Shown in pieces: positions 1-8,070 of a stretch of DNA of 36,853 bases; positions within the stretch are counted from its first letter, which is position 1, and every line of letters begins with the position of its first letter. The DNA is from Bacteriovoracaceae bacterium (GTDB lineage: Bacteria > Bdellovibrionota > Bacteriovoracia > Bacteriovoracales > Bacteriovoracaceae). Under the pieces are notes generated by a model. That model saw only the letters and a list, made by a program, of their open reading frames with translations, was not told where the DNA came from and did not search any database. Location of the stretch: positions 1 through 36,853 of the forward strand of contig CANHJD010000009.1 in the NCBI GenBank assembly GCA_947461145.1. The letters are read 5' to 3'. A program made the position numbers and the translations under genes.

Positions 1-612
1 ACAATGACTTTTATGTTTAAAAACGAGCTTGCTGGTGACTTTAAACTTGCTGGTGATAAGAACGAAGCAGCAACACCTGCTTGGATCACTTTAACTCATG
101 TTCTTTTTCTTGGATTAGTTGTTGTCGCTGCTCACCATATGGTTGTGTTCCTTGCAGCTTTTATTTTCTTCTTAGGTTTCACTGCCGTGACAGCTAAATA
201 TCAAGAACCAGTTCAAGTGAAATCATCATTAATGGTTGGTTTCTTTTTAGCTGGATTAATTGTTTTGGGAACTGAGCAAAAATGGTGGTTACAGCCACTT
301 ATTTCAAGTCTTACCGACCAAGTTCTATACTTTGGAGCGACGGGGTTAACTGGAATTACAGATAATGCTGCTCTTACTTACCTAGGATCTTTAGTTGAAT
401 TAACAGATTCTGCTAAATATTTTCTTGTTGCAGGTGCTGTGACAGGTGGTGGCTTAACTGTTATTGCGAATGCTCCAAATCCTGCAGGTTTTGGTATATT
501 AAAAGATTCTTTTGGAGAGGGCGGGATTACTCCGATTGGACTTCTCAAAGGTGCTTTGTACCCAACATTTATCGCCATTCTTTGTTTCGAATTATTGCCA
601 TCTCTTGGCTAG
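1..612 (+). CDS. Putative Na+/H+ antiporter, 3' part (5' end outside window)
   Basis: The frame is already open at base 1, so the gene starts upstream; the ATG at base 4 is probably internal. About 203 residues are visible. They are very hydrophobic, with roughly five membrane segments, a charged N-terminal stretch and the conserved-looking motif NAPNPAG near visible residue 157. By recollection this resembles the C-terminal half of the putative Na+/H+ antiporter family (PF07399), which would exchange cations across the inner membrane. It ends at a bidirectional terminator shared with the convergent ilvE. The family call rests on recognition by eye; an unrelated multi-span permease is possible. 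Confidence 0.7.
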   Translation, partial: TMTFMFKNELAGDFKLAGDKNEAATPAWITLTHVLFLGLVVVAAHHMVVFLAAFIFFLGFTAVTAKYQEPVQVKSSLMVGFFLAGLIVLGTEQKWWLQPLISSLTDQVLYFGATGLTGITDNAALTYLGSLVELTDSAKYFLVAGAVTGGGLTVIANAPNPAGFGILKDSFGEGGITPIGLLKGALYPTFIAILCFELLPSLG

Positions 613-617
613 ATAAT

Positions 618-645
618 AAAAAGGGCCCTTTTCAGGGCCCTTTTT
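618..645. terminator. Bidirectional intrinsic terminator between antiporter and ilvE
   Basis: The stem is A5-GGGCCC, the loop is six bases (TTTTCA) and the other arm is GGGCCC-T5. The A-run and T-run make it work as a rho-independent terminator on either strand. It lies between the antiporter stop and the ilvE stop, the expected place for convergent genes. Confidence 0.9.
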
Positions 646-651
646 ATTTGC

Positions 652-1728
652 TTAAAAATGAATGTCTTTTACCGGGTAAAGCCAGCCTTCTGGTCCTTGC
701 TCTCTTCCCCCCTGAATACTGATTAGTTTTTCACGCAGATACATAGACATTTTTCCTTCACCATACTTCATATAATGAGTGCGGCCATCTTTATCTAGAA
801 AAGAACTGATAGGGCAAATGACAGAGGCCGTGCCGCAGACAAATGCCTCCGTACAGCGTCCCTCTTCAATTAATTGAAGAAGTGAATCAATCGCAATTTT
901 ACCTTCTACGACTTTGATTTTTTCATGACGAGCAAGTTCTAAAACTGACTTCCTTGTAATTCCATCTAGAATGGTATCAGTAAGCGCTGGAGTATGAAGT
1001 TCTCCATCAATGATACACATAAAATTCATACCAGACATTTCTTCAATGTATTGGTGGCTTGAATCTAGCCACATTGTTTGATCACATCCTGCTTGAATAG
1101 TTTTGGTATATGATTGGAGACTGGCGGCATAATTTCCACCGGTCTTTGCAAATCCTATTCCCCCTTGAGCAGCACGAATATCATCTCGTTCAATGAAAAC
1201 TTTTACAGAGTCTCCTGAGAAATAAGCACCTGAAGGTGAAGCTACGATGACGAAAAGAAATTGTTTTGATGGCTTAATACCTAGACCAACTTCTGTAGCG
1301 ATCATAAATGGTCTTAGGTACAGAGATTCGCCTAATCTTTTTGGTACTAAATTTTTACAATAGGCACAGATGACCTCGCAGGCATTAAGAAATAATTCTT
1401 CTGGAACTTCTGGCATGGACATTCTACGCGCCGATTGATTAAAGCGACGAGCATTCATCTCCGGTCTGAAAAGTTTTATCTCATCGTTTGGCTGACGAAA
1501 CGCCTTCATTCCTTCAAAAATTTCCTGACCATAATGGAGGACTTTTGTACAAGGATCCAACTGAATGGGTCCATAGGGAAGAAGGTCAAATCTTTGCCAC
1601 TGACCATTATCGTATATGGCCTCTATCATAATTGGAGCTACATACTTTCCAAAACCCAAAACGGAGTCCGAAATAGTGTATTTTTTGACGCGCTCAACCG
1701 CTTCTGGATGGATTTCAACTTTCCTCAT
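652..1728 (-). CDS. ilvE: Branched-chain amino acid aminotransferase
   Basis: A 358-residue fold-type IV PLP aminotransferase that interconverts Leu, Ile and Val with their 2-oxo acids in the cytoplasm. The motif AKTGGNYAAS carries the expected Schiff-base lysine at K195. HYGQEIFEGMKAFR near residue 65 and the EEMSGMNF segment are typical of the eukaryotic-like/long bacterial BCAT group. An in-frame upstream extension to 1776 exists, but the ATG at 1728 is preferred: it is preceded by GAGGA about 6 nt upstream and gives the usual N-terminus. It is divergent from the MotA-like gene, with 60 bp between the starts. No other branched-chain biosynthesis genes are in view, so a catabolic or biosynthetic bias cannot be decided. 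Confidence 0.95.
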   Translation of the reverse strand: MRKVEIHPEAVERVKKYTISDSVLGFGKYVAPIMIEAIYDNGQWQRFDLLPYGPIQLDPCTKVLHYGQEIFEGMKAFRQPNDEIKLFRPEMNARRFNQSARRMSMPEVPEELFLNACEVICAYCKNLVPKRLGESLYLRPFMIATEVGLGIKPSKQFLFVIVASPSGAYFSGDSVKVFIERDDIRAAQGGIGFAKTGGNYAASLQSYTKTIQAGCDQTMWLDSSHQYIEEMSGMNFMCIIDGELHTPALTDTILDGITRKSVLELARHEKIKVVEGKIAIDSLLQLIEEGRCTEAFVCGTASVICPISSFLDKDGRTHYMKYGEGKMSMYLREKLISIQGGREQGPEGWLYPVKDIHF

Positions 1729-1788
1729 AATGTCCTCGCAAGAGTTGCCGATAGAGAATTCATCATTTAATAACACGGAAATTGTCAG

Positions 1789-2535
1789 ATGAAAAACCTT
1801 AGAAACTTAACAGTTGCGTCAGGTATTGCACTTTTAATCACATTTGCCTGTATGTTCATGCTGGCGATGGTCTCTAAAGTAAATTCGCCTGGCCTGTATC
1901 GATTTTTGCTTTTGTTAGGCGGGGACGTAGTTAATGGAGGCTATGTTCAAAGTTTGACCTACCTGGCGTTTTTTTGGGCGATGTTTGAAGTTAAGGAAAA
2001 ATTAAAAGTTATTTCTCGTGAACGACTCGCCTTTAAAATGAATTTAATACCAACCAATGATAAGCATATATTTTTGCCCCAAGATATCAACAAACTAAAA
2101 TTCAAATTGATTGAATTTGAAAAAAAAGAAAAATACATCCTCAGTGATTTATTAAAAAAAGCTTGTACTAAGTTTAGAACTTCAGGCTCGCTTTCAGAAT
2201 TGATCGATATTGTAAGCATTCAAATAGAGGTTTCACAGGAAAAATCTGAAGGCGATCAGTCTGTGATCCGTTATCTCACTTGGGTTATTCCTTCTATTGG
2301 CTTCGTTGGAACGGTTATCGGAATTTCTCAGGCCCTCATTGTCGCTAACTCCGGAGATATGGATAAAATAACAACTTTGCTTGGAGTTGCTTTTGACACG
2401 ACCCTTGTAGCACTCGTGCTTTCTATAATAGTCATGTGGTTTGTGCATCAATTACAAGAGGAAACAGATAGATTCCATTCCGATTTAAAAGAGTTTGTTA
2501 TAGATAATTTAATCAATAAGATTGAGACCGAATGA
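1789..2535 (+). CDS. MotA/TolQ/ExbB-like proton-channel protein
   Basis: 248 residues with the four-helix layout of the MotA/ExbB superfamily. Two N-terminal membrane segments (about 10-29 and 50-67) are followed by a cytoplasmic stretch rich in Lys and Glu (about 70-160). Then comes the diagnostic TM3, WVIPSIGFVGTVIGISQAL at 165-183 (compare the P-x-L-G-x-L-G-T-V-x-G motif of ExbB), and a TM4 with the conserved Thr region FDTTLVAL at 202-209. In this family a pentamer of such subunits surrounds two copies of a partner helix and uses ion flow to drive rotation or force. The partner is plainly the next gene, whose start overlaps this stop (ATGA). It is not classic flagellar MotA: it is shorter and paired with a vWA protein instead of MotB. 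Confidence 0.85.
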   Translation: MKNLRNLTVASGIALLITFACMFMLAMVSKVNSPGLYRFLLLLGGDVVNGGYVQSLTYLAFFWAMFEVKEKLKVISRERLAFKMNLIPTNDKHIFLPQDINKLKFKLIEFEKKEKYILSDLLKKACTKFRTSGSLSELIDIVSIQIEVSQEKSEGDQSVIRYLTWVIPSIGFVGTVIGISQALIVANSGDMDKITTLLGVAFDTTLVALVLSIIVMWFVHQLQEETDRFHSDLKEFVIDNLINKIETE

Positions 2536-3344
2536 GAAAACGTCGGCCGATAGAACTATTTTCCATTTCATTTCTAGATTTATTAAGTGGTGCACTTGGT
2601 GCTGTTATCATCTTGTATGTAGCAATTCCGAAAACAAAAGAAGTTGTCCCCAAAATTTCTGAGGAAAATATAGAAGTTGTTCGCGAGGAATTGATAAAAA
2701 CTCAGGAAGAGCTTGGTAAAACAAAAGAAATGCTCTCCAAGGTTACTGAAAAGTTAGCTCAGAATCCTGACCCCGGAAGTTTAAAGGGAAAAGATGTTGA
2801 TGTAGGTTTTAAATTCAAAGGTAAGGAAATCCTTTTTATTATTGATACCTCTTATTCAATGATTGAAGAGGATAGGATGGGGCAGGTTAAAGCAGGATTA
2901 AAAATGCTTATCACTTCACTGGGGCCAGATTTTAGGGTTGAGGTGATAAGATATCCACTTGCCGAGAGGGCGCCGTTTAAAACGTTATGGGGTATACCAA
3001 TGGAAAACACTCTTATCAATCAAATGGATATTTTTGAGTTCATTTACTCCATGAAGCCAAGTGGTGGGACTCCAACGAGGGATGTCATGCTCTTTGCTTT
3101 GGAAAATTATCAAAATATTTCGGATATCGTTTTACTATCCGATGGGGCTCCGACTTATCATAACTCCAATAAAAAGGATGATATCTACGATATCTTAGAG
3201 GTCATTAGAAAAGAAAACACCCGAAAAGTTCAAATCAATTGTATCGGTGTCGGATCTGAATTTACAAAAGATAAAACGAGTGATCGTTACAAATTCTTAA
3301 GTCTGCTTGCCCAGGAGCATGAGGGATTCTTTGTAGGTTTTTAA
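2532..3344 (+). CDS. vWA-domain protein with MotB/ExbD-like anchor helix
   Basis: 270 residues. A positively charged N-terminus is followed by one membrane helix at about 11-33 with an acidic residue at its start (SFLD16LLSGALGA). This is the position of the proton-carrying Asp in MotB (D32) and ExbD (D25). A predicted coiled coil (about 38-76) leads into a von Willebrand A domain from about residue 97. Its MIDAS metal site looks complete: D105-x-S107-x-S109, T180 within GGTPT, and D204 within SDGAPT. The vWA domain occupies the place of the peptidoglycan-binding OmpA domain of MotB, so it would sit in the periplasm and bind a ligand through a divalent metal. It is translationally coupled to the channel gene. 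The biological role is unknown; force-driven binding or remodelling of a periplasmic partner is inference. Confidence 0.85.
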   Translation: MRKRRPIELFSISFLDLLSGALGAVIILYVAIPKTKEVVPKISEENIEVVREELIKTQEELGKTKEMLSKVTEKLAQNPDPGSLKGKDVDVGFKFKGKEILFIIDTSYSMIEEDRMGQVKAGLKMLITSLGPDFRVEVIRYPLAERAPFKTLWGIPMENTLINQMDIFEFIYSMKPSGGTPTRDVMLFALENYQNISDIVLLSDGAPTYHNSNKKDDIYDILEVIRKENTRKVQINCIGVGSEFTKDKTSDRYKFLSLLAQEHEGFFVGF

Positions 3345-3964
3345 ATGGAGGACCTAGGGCTTAAATTGTATTTTTCTACGATGACCTTGAGGTTCTCAAA
3401 TTTGAAATAGACCTGCTTATAAATCCAAGGGTAAACCTTGTCCTTATATATTAAATCTTTGAGTAATTTATTCGCCTCTTTTTTTCCCATAAGTTTGATA
3501 ATGGCATCATATTCAAGAAAGCAAATGAGTAAGTGCAGATAACTTGATTCCTCTTCTTTTGCCATGCCTTGAAGGGGAAGCCTTGGGAAAAGAGATTTTA
3601 TTTCCTCAATTGCGCTGTTTACATCACTCTTTCTTTTCTCTGCCCACCAGTGAAACTGTTCATGAATAAAAAGTGAAAGTAGTTTATTGGGCTCTTCTGC
3701 ATATCGAGTATTAAGTTTAAGAGTGGGATGAGAGGTTGGGATTGCCTTCGACTCAATTTGTATATCTAGCGTAAAGAGATAAGGCTCAAGATCATACACT
3801 TGAAAGAGGTGCTCAAGATTTTGCCTTGTAATTGCAGTCCACTTGTTTGGTTTAATTTCAGTTATGGTAAGATTTTTGGATGATCTAAGCTTAGGCGTGC
3901 TTCCATCTGGATTTGACGAGCAACTGGCAAGAAGGATAAAAATTAAAATGATAAAAAATCTCAT
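3341..3964 (-). CDS. HExxH-containing lipoprotein, possible zinc metallopeptidase
   Basis: 207 residues starting at the ATG at 3964. That start gives a short clean lipoprotein signal with lipobox LLASC15; the frame stays open upstream but would bury this signal. The mature part carries H101-E-Q-F-H105, the metal-binding HExxH signature of zincin peptidases, preceded by hydrophobic LLSLFI as in active-site helices. A candidate third ligand is E151 in FLEYD, 46 residues on. I do not recognise a named family, and HExxH alone occurs by chance in some proteins. Its stop codon overlaps that of the convergent vWA gene in a shared TTAA. Likely anchored in the outer or inner membrane facing the periplasm. 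Confidence 0.7.
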   Translation of the reverse strand: MRFFIILIFILLASCSSNPDGSTPKLRSSKNLTITEIKPNKWTAITRQNLEHLFQVYDLEPYLFTLDIQIESKAIPTSHPTLKLNTRYAEEPNKLLSLFIHEQFHWWAEKRKSDVNSAIEEIKSLFPRLPLQGMAKEEESSYLHLLICFLEYDAIIKLMGKKEANKLLKDLIYKDKVYPWIYKQVYFKFENLKVIVEKYNLSPRSSI

Positions 3965-4066
3965 ATATACATGGTCGGGCAATTTGATGAATTTAACAAT
4001 AAAAATATGAGTCAAGAGAATTGTAAATCAGTAGTATATTTATATCTAAACAACTTTGAGGCTCTT

Positions 4067-4798
4067 ATGCAAAATATTTTTTTTCTCATGCTTTTTTTTC
4101 TGGGCTCTTGTTCTCAAATAAAACAGAAAGAATTTCAAGATGTTCCTGTGAGAGTTACTGATGCTCAAGTAGATGAGTGCCTAGATTATAAGAAAGAAGT
4201 TCTTGATAATGTCTATTCAGAAATTAAAGTCGAAAGTGGATCTGATTATATTTTTACAAAAAGTTTAAGTGAAGCAAGAAGTTCTTTTCAAAAATTTGAT
4301 CTTTCAAAAAGTCTTATAAAATCAAAAGTGACGATGATTAATAATATTTTAAACTCTTGCAATGAGGAGAAAATCAAGAAGTTTAATGAGGATTTTAAAA
4401 TCTTTGGACGCTGTTCACTCATGAACTCAGAACTTAATTACTTTCAGGCTTTAGCGAAAGCTTTGGGGCGGCCATGGCCGATGATTTTAAAGCTTGAAGG
4501 GAAAAAGCTAGCAGTTGATTATGTGAGGTATTTTTCCGCGGGAAGATTTCCACTTCTTGAGAGGGTTGTGGCCTTGAGTGTTCTTGATGAATTAAGTATT
4601 AATCAAGTTATAAATAAGGACCTTCACAACGAAATTAAGACTTTAATGCTAGAAACACATTATTATGTTGAGAGCCTTAAACATAAAATTAATCAAGAGT
4701 CCCATTTGAGTTGTGAAAGTGCGGAGGTAATCAGACTAGACCTGGAGTACTCTGATGTCGTGGGTAAAAAGATGAGAGATCTTTTAAGACGGATTTAA
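4067..4798 (+). CDS. Lipoprotein of unknown function
   Basis: 243 residues. The ATG at 4067 is chosen because it has GAGG about 6 nt upstream and gives a lipoprotein signal peptide ending in LGSC15S; an open stretch upstream (from 3971) lacks this. The mature protein looks mainly helical and charged, with scattered cysteines (for example in DECLDYKK, NSCNEEK, GRCSLM and LSCES) that could form disulfides in the periplasm. No family is recognised. It is divergent from the HExxH lipoprotein, with about 100 bp between starts, so the two may share a regulatory region. Confidence 0.75.
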   Translation: MQNIFFLMLFFLGSCSQIKQKEFQDVPVRVTDAQVDECLDYKKEVLDNVYSEIKVESGSDYIFTKSLSEARSSFQKFDLSKSLIKSKVTMINNILNSCNEEKIKKFNEDFKIFGRCSLMNSELNYFQALAKALGRPWPMILKLEGKKLAVDYVRYFSAGRFPLLERVVALSVLDELSINQVINKDLHNEIKTLMLETHYYVESLKHKINQESHLSCESAEVIRLDLEYSDVVGKKMRDLLRRI

Positions 4799-4879
4799 TG
4801 CATTCCATTTTCGCGGTGAGATTTTAATATCAACCACTTCACGATATCTTTTTGATGTTTCCTAAATTAGGAGATCAAA

Positions 4880-5740
4880 ATGAAATCGATATTCCTTTTT
4901 TTTCTTGTTCTTTTTTCTCGAAATACATTTGCCTTTCAATACGAGCTACGTGGATCCCTAGGGAAAGATCCAAAGACTCAAAAAGAGATAGGTTTTTCTA
5001 TGAATTGGTCTGAACAGAATGGGGTTTGTCGAGGAACATATGAGGACCAGTCTTATATAGGTAGTGGCATTTTAAGAGGAATTAACGGTGTTTCCGGTAG
5101 GCTCTTTGTCATAACTTCACGAGGTCTAGATAAAAATATCAGGACCATGATTCTGGCAACTAGTAATCTAAAAGTTGAAAAGGGAGAGGCCTCTGTCCCA
5201 ATAAGTTTCACTATTAGAGATGCTAAGGGGAATCCTCTCGGCACTAAACTAGCATCGGCAAAACTTATTCAAGGTAATTCAGCTTCAAAGATCGCTCAGC
5301 TTCAGGAGGAACCGTGCCAAGATGGTTTCGGTGAACTCGCTGGTTTTTGTGGCGTTTATTCAGGGCTTATCACTGAAACAAGTGATTCTCAAAATAGATG
5401 TGATTTATTAAGTGCTTCAAAAGTAAAACTTGTTTTTGATGAGAACGGAGAGTTAGGGCTTGTTCTTGGTGATGTGAGTGAAATTTTACAAACACCAATT
5501 CATCGAGTAGGAAGGATTTTTATTAACCCTAGTTCACGAAGGGTTGATTTACTAACGAGGGGCTGTCGGGAATTGGTTGGCACTCGTTTTGATAAGGATG
5601 ACTGTAAAATACTTAACATTCAAGGAGTCTTTAGTCTTTTTCAAAATATAAAACATTTTGTTGGTAAATATTCCATCTTGGATGAAAAAACAACTCAGAG
5701 TTGTACTTATAGTCTAACTCTTGAACAAAAATTAGAATAA
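4880..5740 (+). CDS. Secreted protein of unknown function
   Basis: 286 residues with a Sec signal peptide (MKSIFLFFLVLFSRNTFA, cleavage about residue 18) and a good ribosome-binding site (AGGAG, 7 nt before ATG). The mature part alternates short hydrophobic and polar strands. It appears to consist of two beta-rich halves separated by a Cys-containing linker (EEPCQDGFGELAGFCGVY). Seven or so cysteines fit periplasmic disulfides. I do not recognise a family. It ends one base before the convergent stop of the next small secreted protein. Confidence 0.75.
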   Translation: MKSIFLFFLVLFSRNTFAFQYELRGSLGKDPKTQKEIGFSMNWSEQNGVCRGTYEDQSYIGSGILRGINGVSGRLFVITSRGLDKNIRTMILATSNLKVEKGEASVPISFTIRDAKGNPLGTKLASAKLIQGNSASKIAQLQEEPCQDGFGELAGFCGVYSGLITETSDSQNRCDLLSASKVKLVFDENGELGLVLGDVSEILQTPIHRVGRIFINPSSRRVDLLTRGCRELVGTRFDKDDCKILNIQGVFSLFQNIKHFVGKYSILDEKTTQSCTYSLTLEQKLE

Positions 5741-5741
5741 A

Positions 5742-6116
5742 TCAATCCTCAAAGAAACACTCATCATGCTTAAAAGTTAGTGCAAGAGTTAGGCGTGAAG
5801 AGATCTTTGCCTTATACGGGCGACCTTTTTCATTATAAAAAATTTTAACTTTGCAATCAAACCAGTTTGAGTAACCCTTGGCGGTTATCTTTTCACTCTT
5901 ATTGGTTCTTATCTCTTGGACGGTCTCTTCATCAATATTGAAGGTGCACATTTGCTGACTTGTCTCAAAATCAATGTATTTCTCTTCTAAATTAATTGTG
6001 ACTTCGCATTTTTTTTGATCTTGAGTCTTGCCGTGGAGTTCTAGATCTGGAGACATGCAGATGGCACCAGCATTCATGGAAAGAAAGATAAATATAAGGG
6101 GGATCAATTTATTCAT
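5742..6116 (-). CDS. Small secreted cysteine-containing protein, unknown function
   Basis: 124 residues with a signal peptide (MNKLIPLIFIFLSMNAGA, cleavage after about residue 18). The mature protein of about 106 residues has five cysteines and strand-like patterning (for example KKCEVTINLEEKYIDF), suggesting a small disulfide-stabilised beta domain. No strong ribosome-binding site is visible upstream of the ATG at 6116. No family recognised. It is convergent and nearly abutting with the preceding secreted protein, which also looks beta-rich. Confidence 0.65.
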   Translation of the reverse strand: MNKLIPLIFIFLSMNAGAICMSPDLELHGKTQDQKKCEVTINLEEKYIDFETSQQMCTFNIDEETVQEIRTNKSEKITAKGYSNWFDCKVKIFYNEKGRPYKAKISSRLTLALTFKHDECFFED

Positions 6117-6227
6117 ACTGAACTTGTCGGACAGGTGACAGAAAAACTTGAATTCTACCTCGGATCTTCCTGAAAAAGTATTTTGGGTGTTAAGGATGTG
6201 GAGCCGAAGTAACTATGATGTTTAAAA

Positions 6228-6304
6228 TGGTGCGCCCGACAAGATTCGAACTTGTGACCCCTACCATGTCAAGGTAATACTCTAACCAACTGAGCTACGG
6301 GCGC
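6228..6304 (-). tRNA. tRNA-Val (anticodon GAC)
   Basis: Read on the minus strand. The acceptor stem GCGCCCG pairs with CGGGCGC, the D-stem is GCTC/GAGT, and the anticodon stem TTACC/GGTAG encloses loop TTGACAT with anticodon GAC. The T-arm is ACAAG-TTCGAAT-CTTGT. Discriminator A and an encoded CCA end at 6228. It reads GUC and GUU valine codons. Confidence 0.96.
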
Positions 6305-6315
6305 AATGAGCAATC

Positions 6316-6344
6316 ATGTTAAAAAGTTTTCTTCGTTCTGTCAT
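6316..6344 (-). promoter_or_regulatory. Candidate promoter of tRNA-Val
   Basis: On the minus strand, ATGACA (5/6 to the -35 consensus, 6344-6339) is followed by a 17 nt spacer and TAACAT (4/6 to the -10 consensus, 6321-6316). The start point would fall about 5 nt before the mature tRNA, a typical arrangement. Assumes a sigma-70-like consensus. Confidence 0.4.
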
Positions 6345-6402
6345 CATTCTTTCTTGTTATAAGTCATGACTTTGAGCAGAAAATGATCTATTTTTTTTAC
6401 CC

Positions 6403-8070
6403 ATGACTCTCAGAATTTCTCGAAAATTTATTCCTTGGATACTTCACCATGCTATGGAATTTAAATGGTACTACCTTGGGGCCATCTCTTGTTTGTATTT
6501 TCTACAAGTCCTGCAAGCCGAGTTGCCTGAAAGAATTAGGAAATTAACTATTTTGTTGGGTGAGGGGAGTCTAGGATCTGCATCAGTTTGGATTTTTCTT
6601 GCCTTGGCACTTGGTATTTTAGTTTTCAGGACTTTTTCAAGGCTACTTTTCTTTTACCCTGCTCGAGTGCAGCAAAAAATTTTAAGAATGGAGCTTTTAT
6701 CGTTATTTGAAAAATGTCCGCCCGATCGGTATCAATCAAAAGGGCAGGGACAACTTTTTCAAGTTTTGTTTGATGACATCAATAATCTTCGGGCGTTTAT
6801 AGGTTTTGGGCTTCTTCAGATTGGTAATCTTCTGATAGCGGCTTGGGTTTTAATTCCAAGGCTTAATCATGCGGATAGCTATTTATGGCCAGCTTTCATC
6901 CCTCTTTTTTTGAGTGTCATCTTCTTTTCCGTGATGACTATTTTCAATCAGAAAATTTTTAAAAAGATGATGGATAAAAAAGCCGAAGTTCAGCAATATA
7001 TAATTGAAGCTTATGAGGCAAAGCAGACCATCAAGAATTTTCATCGTGAAGAGAGTTTTATTGATGGTTTTGTCAAAGTCTCTGGTCGCGAACTGCAATT
7101 GTTTTTTAAATCTTCAATTGGTTATGCTTTTACTGGACCCTATATAAAGTTAGGCTTAGGTGCTTCTCTATTATGGGGAGGGCTATTAATTAGGGCCAAA
7201 GGTGGGGGCGCCTCTGATCTTGTCTATTTTTCTGGTTTTCTCTATCTCTTTCTAGAGCCTGTCATGTTCTTGTCTTGGGTCGCTGTAGTGGTTTCTCAGG
7301 GGTTTGCTGCCTGGAGAAGGGTAAAAGAATTATATGCTCAACTCCAACAACCATCACTTGTTGAGGTTGAGATGAGTGGTCATATTCCACATCTAAATTC
7401 TTCATCTCTACTTTTAACTTTACCATATTGGGGGAAAAAAATAGAGATTAGTCTTCCTCTTGGGAAATGGAATATTTTTGTTGGGCAAACTGGTAGCGGT
7501 AAAAGTTATATCCTTGGCCGTCTTTCGACTTCTCTCATCCTAAGTGGTCACAAGGTATCAATGGTTCAGCAAGAGCCTTACTTATTTAATGATACAATAG
7601 AAGCCAATTTATTTTTAGGCCGAGAACTAACCCCATCTGATATCTTGGACGCAAAAGAGCTCCTAAAGATTTTCCAACTGGATGGACTGGCCATGACTCT
7701 TGATGAAGTTATGCTTATGGAAGTTGGAGAAAATGGGAAACGTCTTTCCGGTGGGCAGATTAAGCGAATTGCTCTTATTCGCTCCCTTCTTTCTGGGTCC
7801 CAGATCATCATTTGGGATGATCCATTTTCTTCAGTCGATGTAATTTTGGAAAAGAGGATCATTCAGTTAATAAAAGACAACCCTAAATGGAGAAATTTAA
7901 CATTCATTCTTTCAAGTCATCGCCTTACGACTGTTCGCTTGGCAGACAACCTGATATTTATTGATAAGAGTGTTGGAATTCGATCTAAATCAACGGTTAC
8001 GGAGTCTCTTAAGGAAAGCCATGTTATCGAGTTCTTCAAAGAACAAATTATGGAAGCATCTTTGGCTTAG
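6403..8070 (+). CDS. ABC exporter half-transporter, degenerate-site subunit
   Basis: 555 residues: a transmembrane domain (about 1-320, six predicted helices) fused to an ATPase domain, the type I (type IV fold) exporter layout. Walker A is GQTGSGKS at 361-368, the signature LSGGQ is intact at 448-452, and the H-loop His is H506. In Walker B, the catalytic Glu is replaced by Asp (WD472D473P). The next gene encodes a matching half-transporter with Glu in place and a non-standard signature, so the two very probably form a heterodimer with one weak ATP site. No strong ribosome-binding site is seen before the ATG at 6403, so the start is uncertain. The substrate is unknown: lipid, peptide or drug export are all possible. 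Confidence 0.9.
   Translation: MTLRISRKFIPWILHHAMEFKWYYLGAISCLYFLQVLQAELPERIRKLTILLGEGSLGSASVWIFLALALGILVFRTFSRLLFFYPARVQQKILRMELLSLFEKCPPDRYQSKGQGQLFQVLFDDINNLRAFIGFGLLQIGNLLIAAWVLIPRLNHADSYLWPAFIPLFLSVIFFSVMTIFNQKIFKKMMDKKAEVQQYIIEAYEAKQTIKNFHREESFIDGFVKVSGRELQLFFKSSIGYAFTGPYIKLGLGASLLWGGLLIRAKGGGASDLVYFSGFLYLFLEPVMFLSWVAVVVSQGFAAWRRVKELYAQLQQPSLVEVEMSGHIPHLNSSSLLLTLPYWGKKIEISLPLGKWNIFVGQTGSGKSYILGRLSTSLILSGHKVSMVQQEPYLFNDTIEANLFLGRELTPSDILDAKELLKIFQLDGLAMTLDEVMLMEVGENGKRLSGGQIKRIALIRSLLSGSQIIIWDDPFSSVDVILEKRIIQLIKDNPKWRNLTFILSSHRLTTVRLADNLIFIDKSVGIRSKSTVTESLKESHVIEFFKEQIMEASLA

Noticed and set aside
11-62. Short duplicated phrase (ctggtgactttaaacttgctggtgat region) as a repeat element
   Set aside because: The similarity is a local tandem echo inside the antiporter coding frame (LAGDFKLAGDK). 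It is too short and isolated to be a mobile or regulatory repeat.
1435-1770. Open frame on the plus strand opposite ilvE
   Set aside because: It lies wholly inside a clear ilvE coding region, has no family features and no supporting start signals; it is a mirror of ilvE codon use.
1789-3344. Zorya anti-phage system (ZorAB) for the MotA-like/vWA pair
   Set aside because: ZorB carries a peptidoglycan-binding OmpA-type domain and ZorA has a long cytoplasmic tail. Here the partner has a vWA domain, the channel protein is short, and no ZorC, ZorD or ZorE-type gene is nearby.
7961-8070. Frameshift or single split ABC gene
   Set aside because: Each reading frame encodes a full transmembrane domain and a full ATPase domain. 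The second has its own ribosome-binding site and ATG at 8021, so this is an overlapping gene pair.
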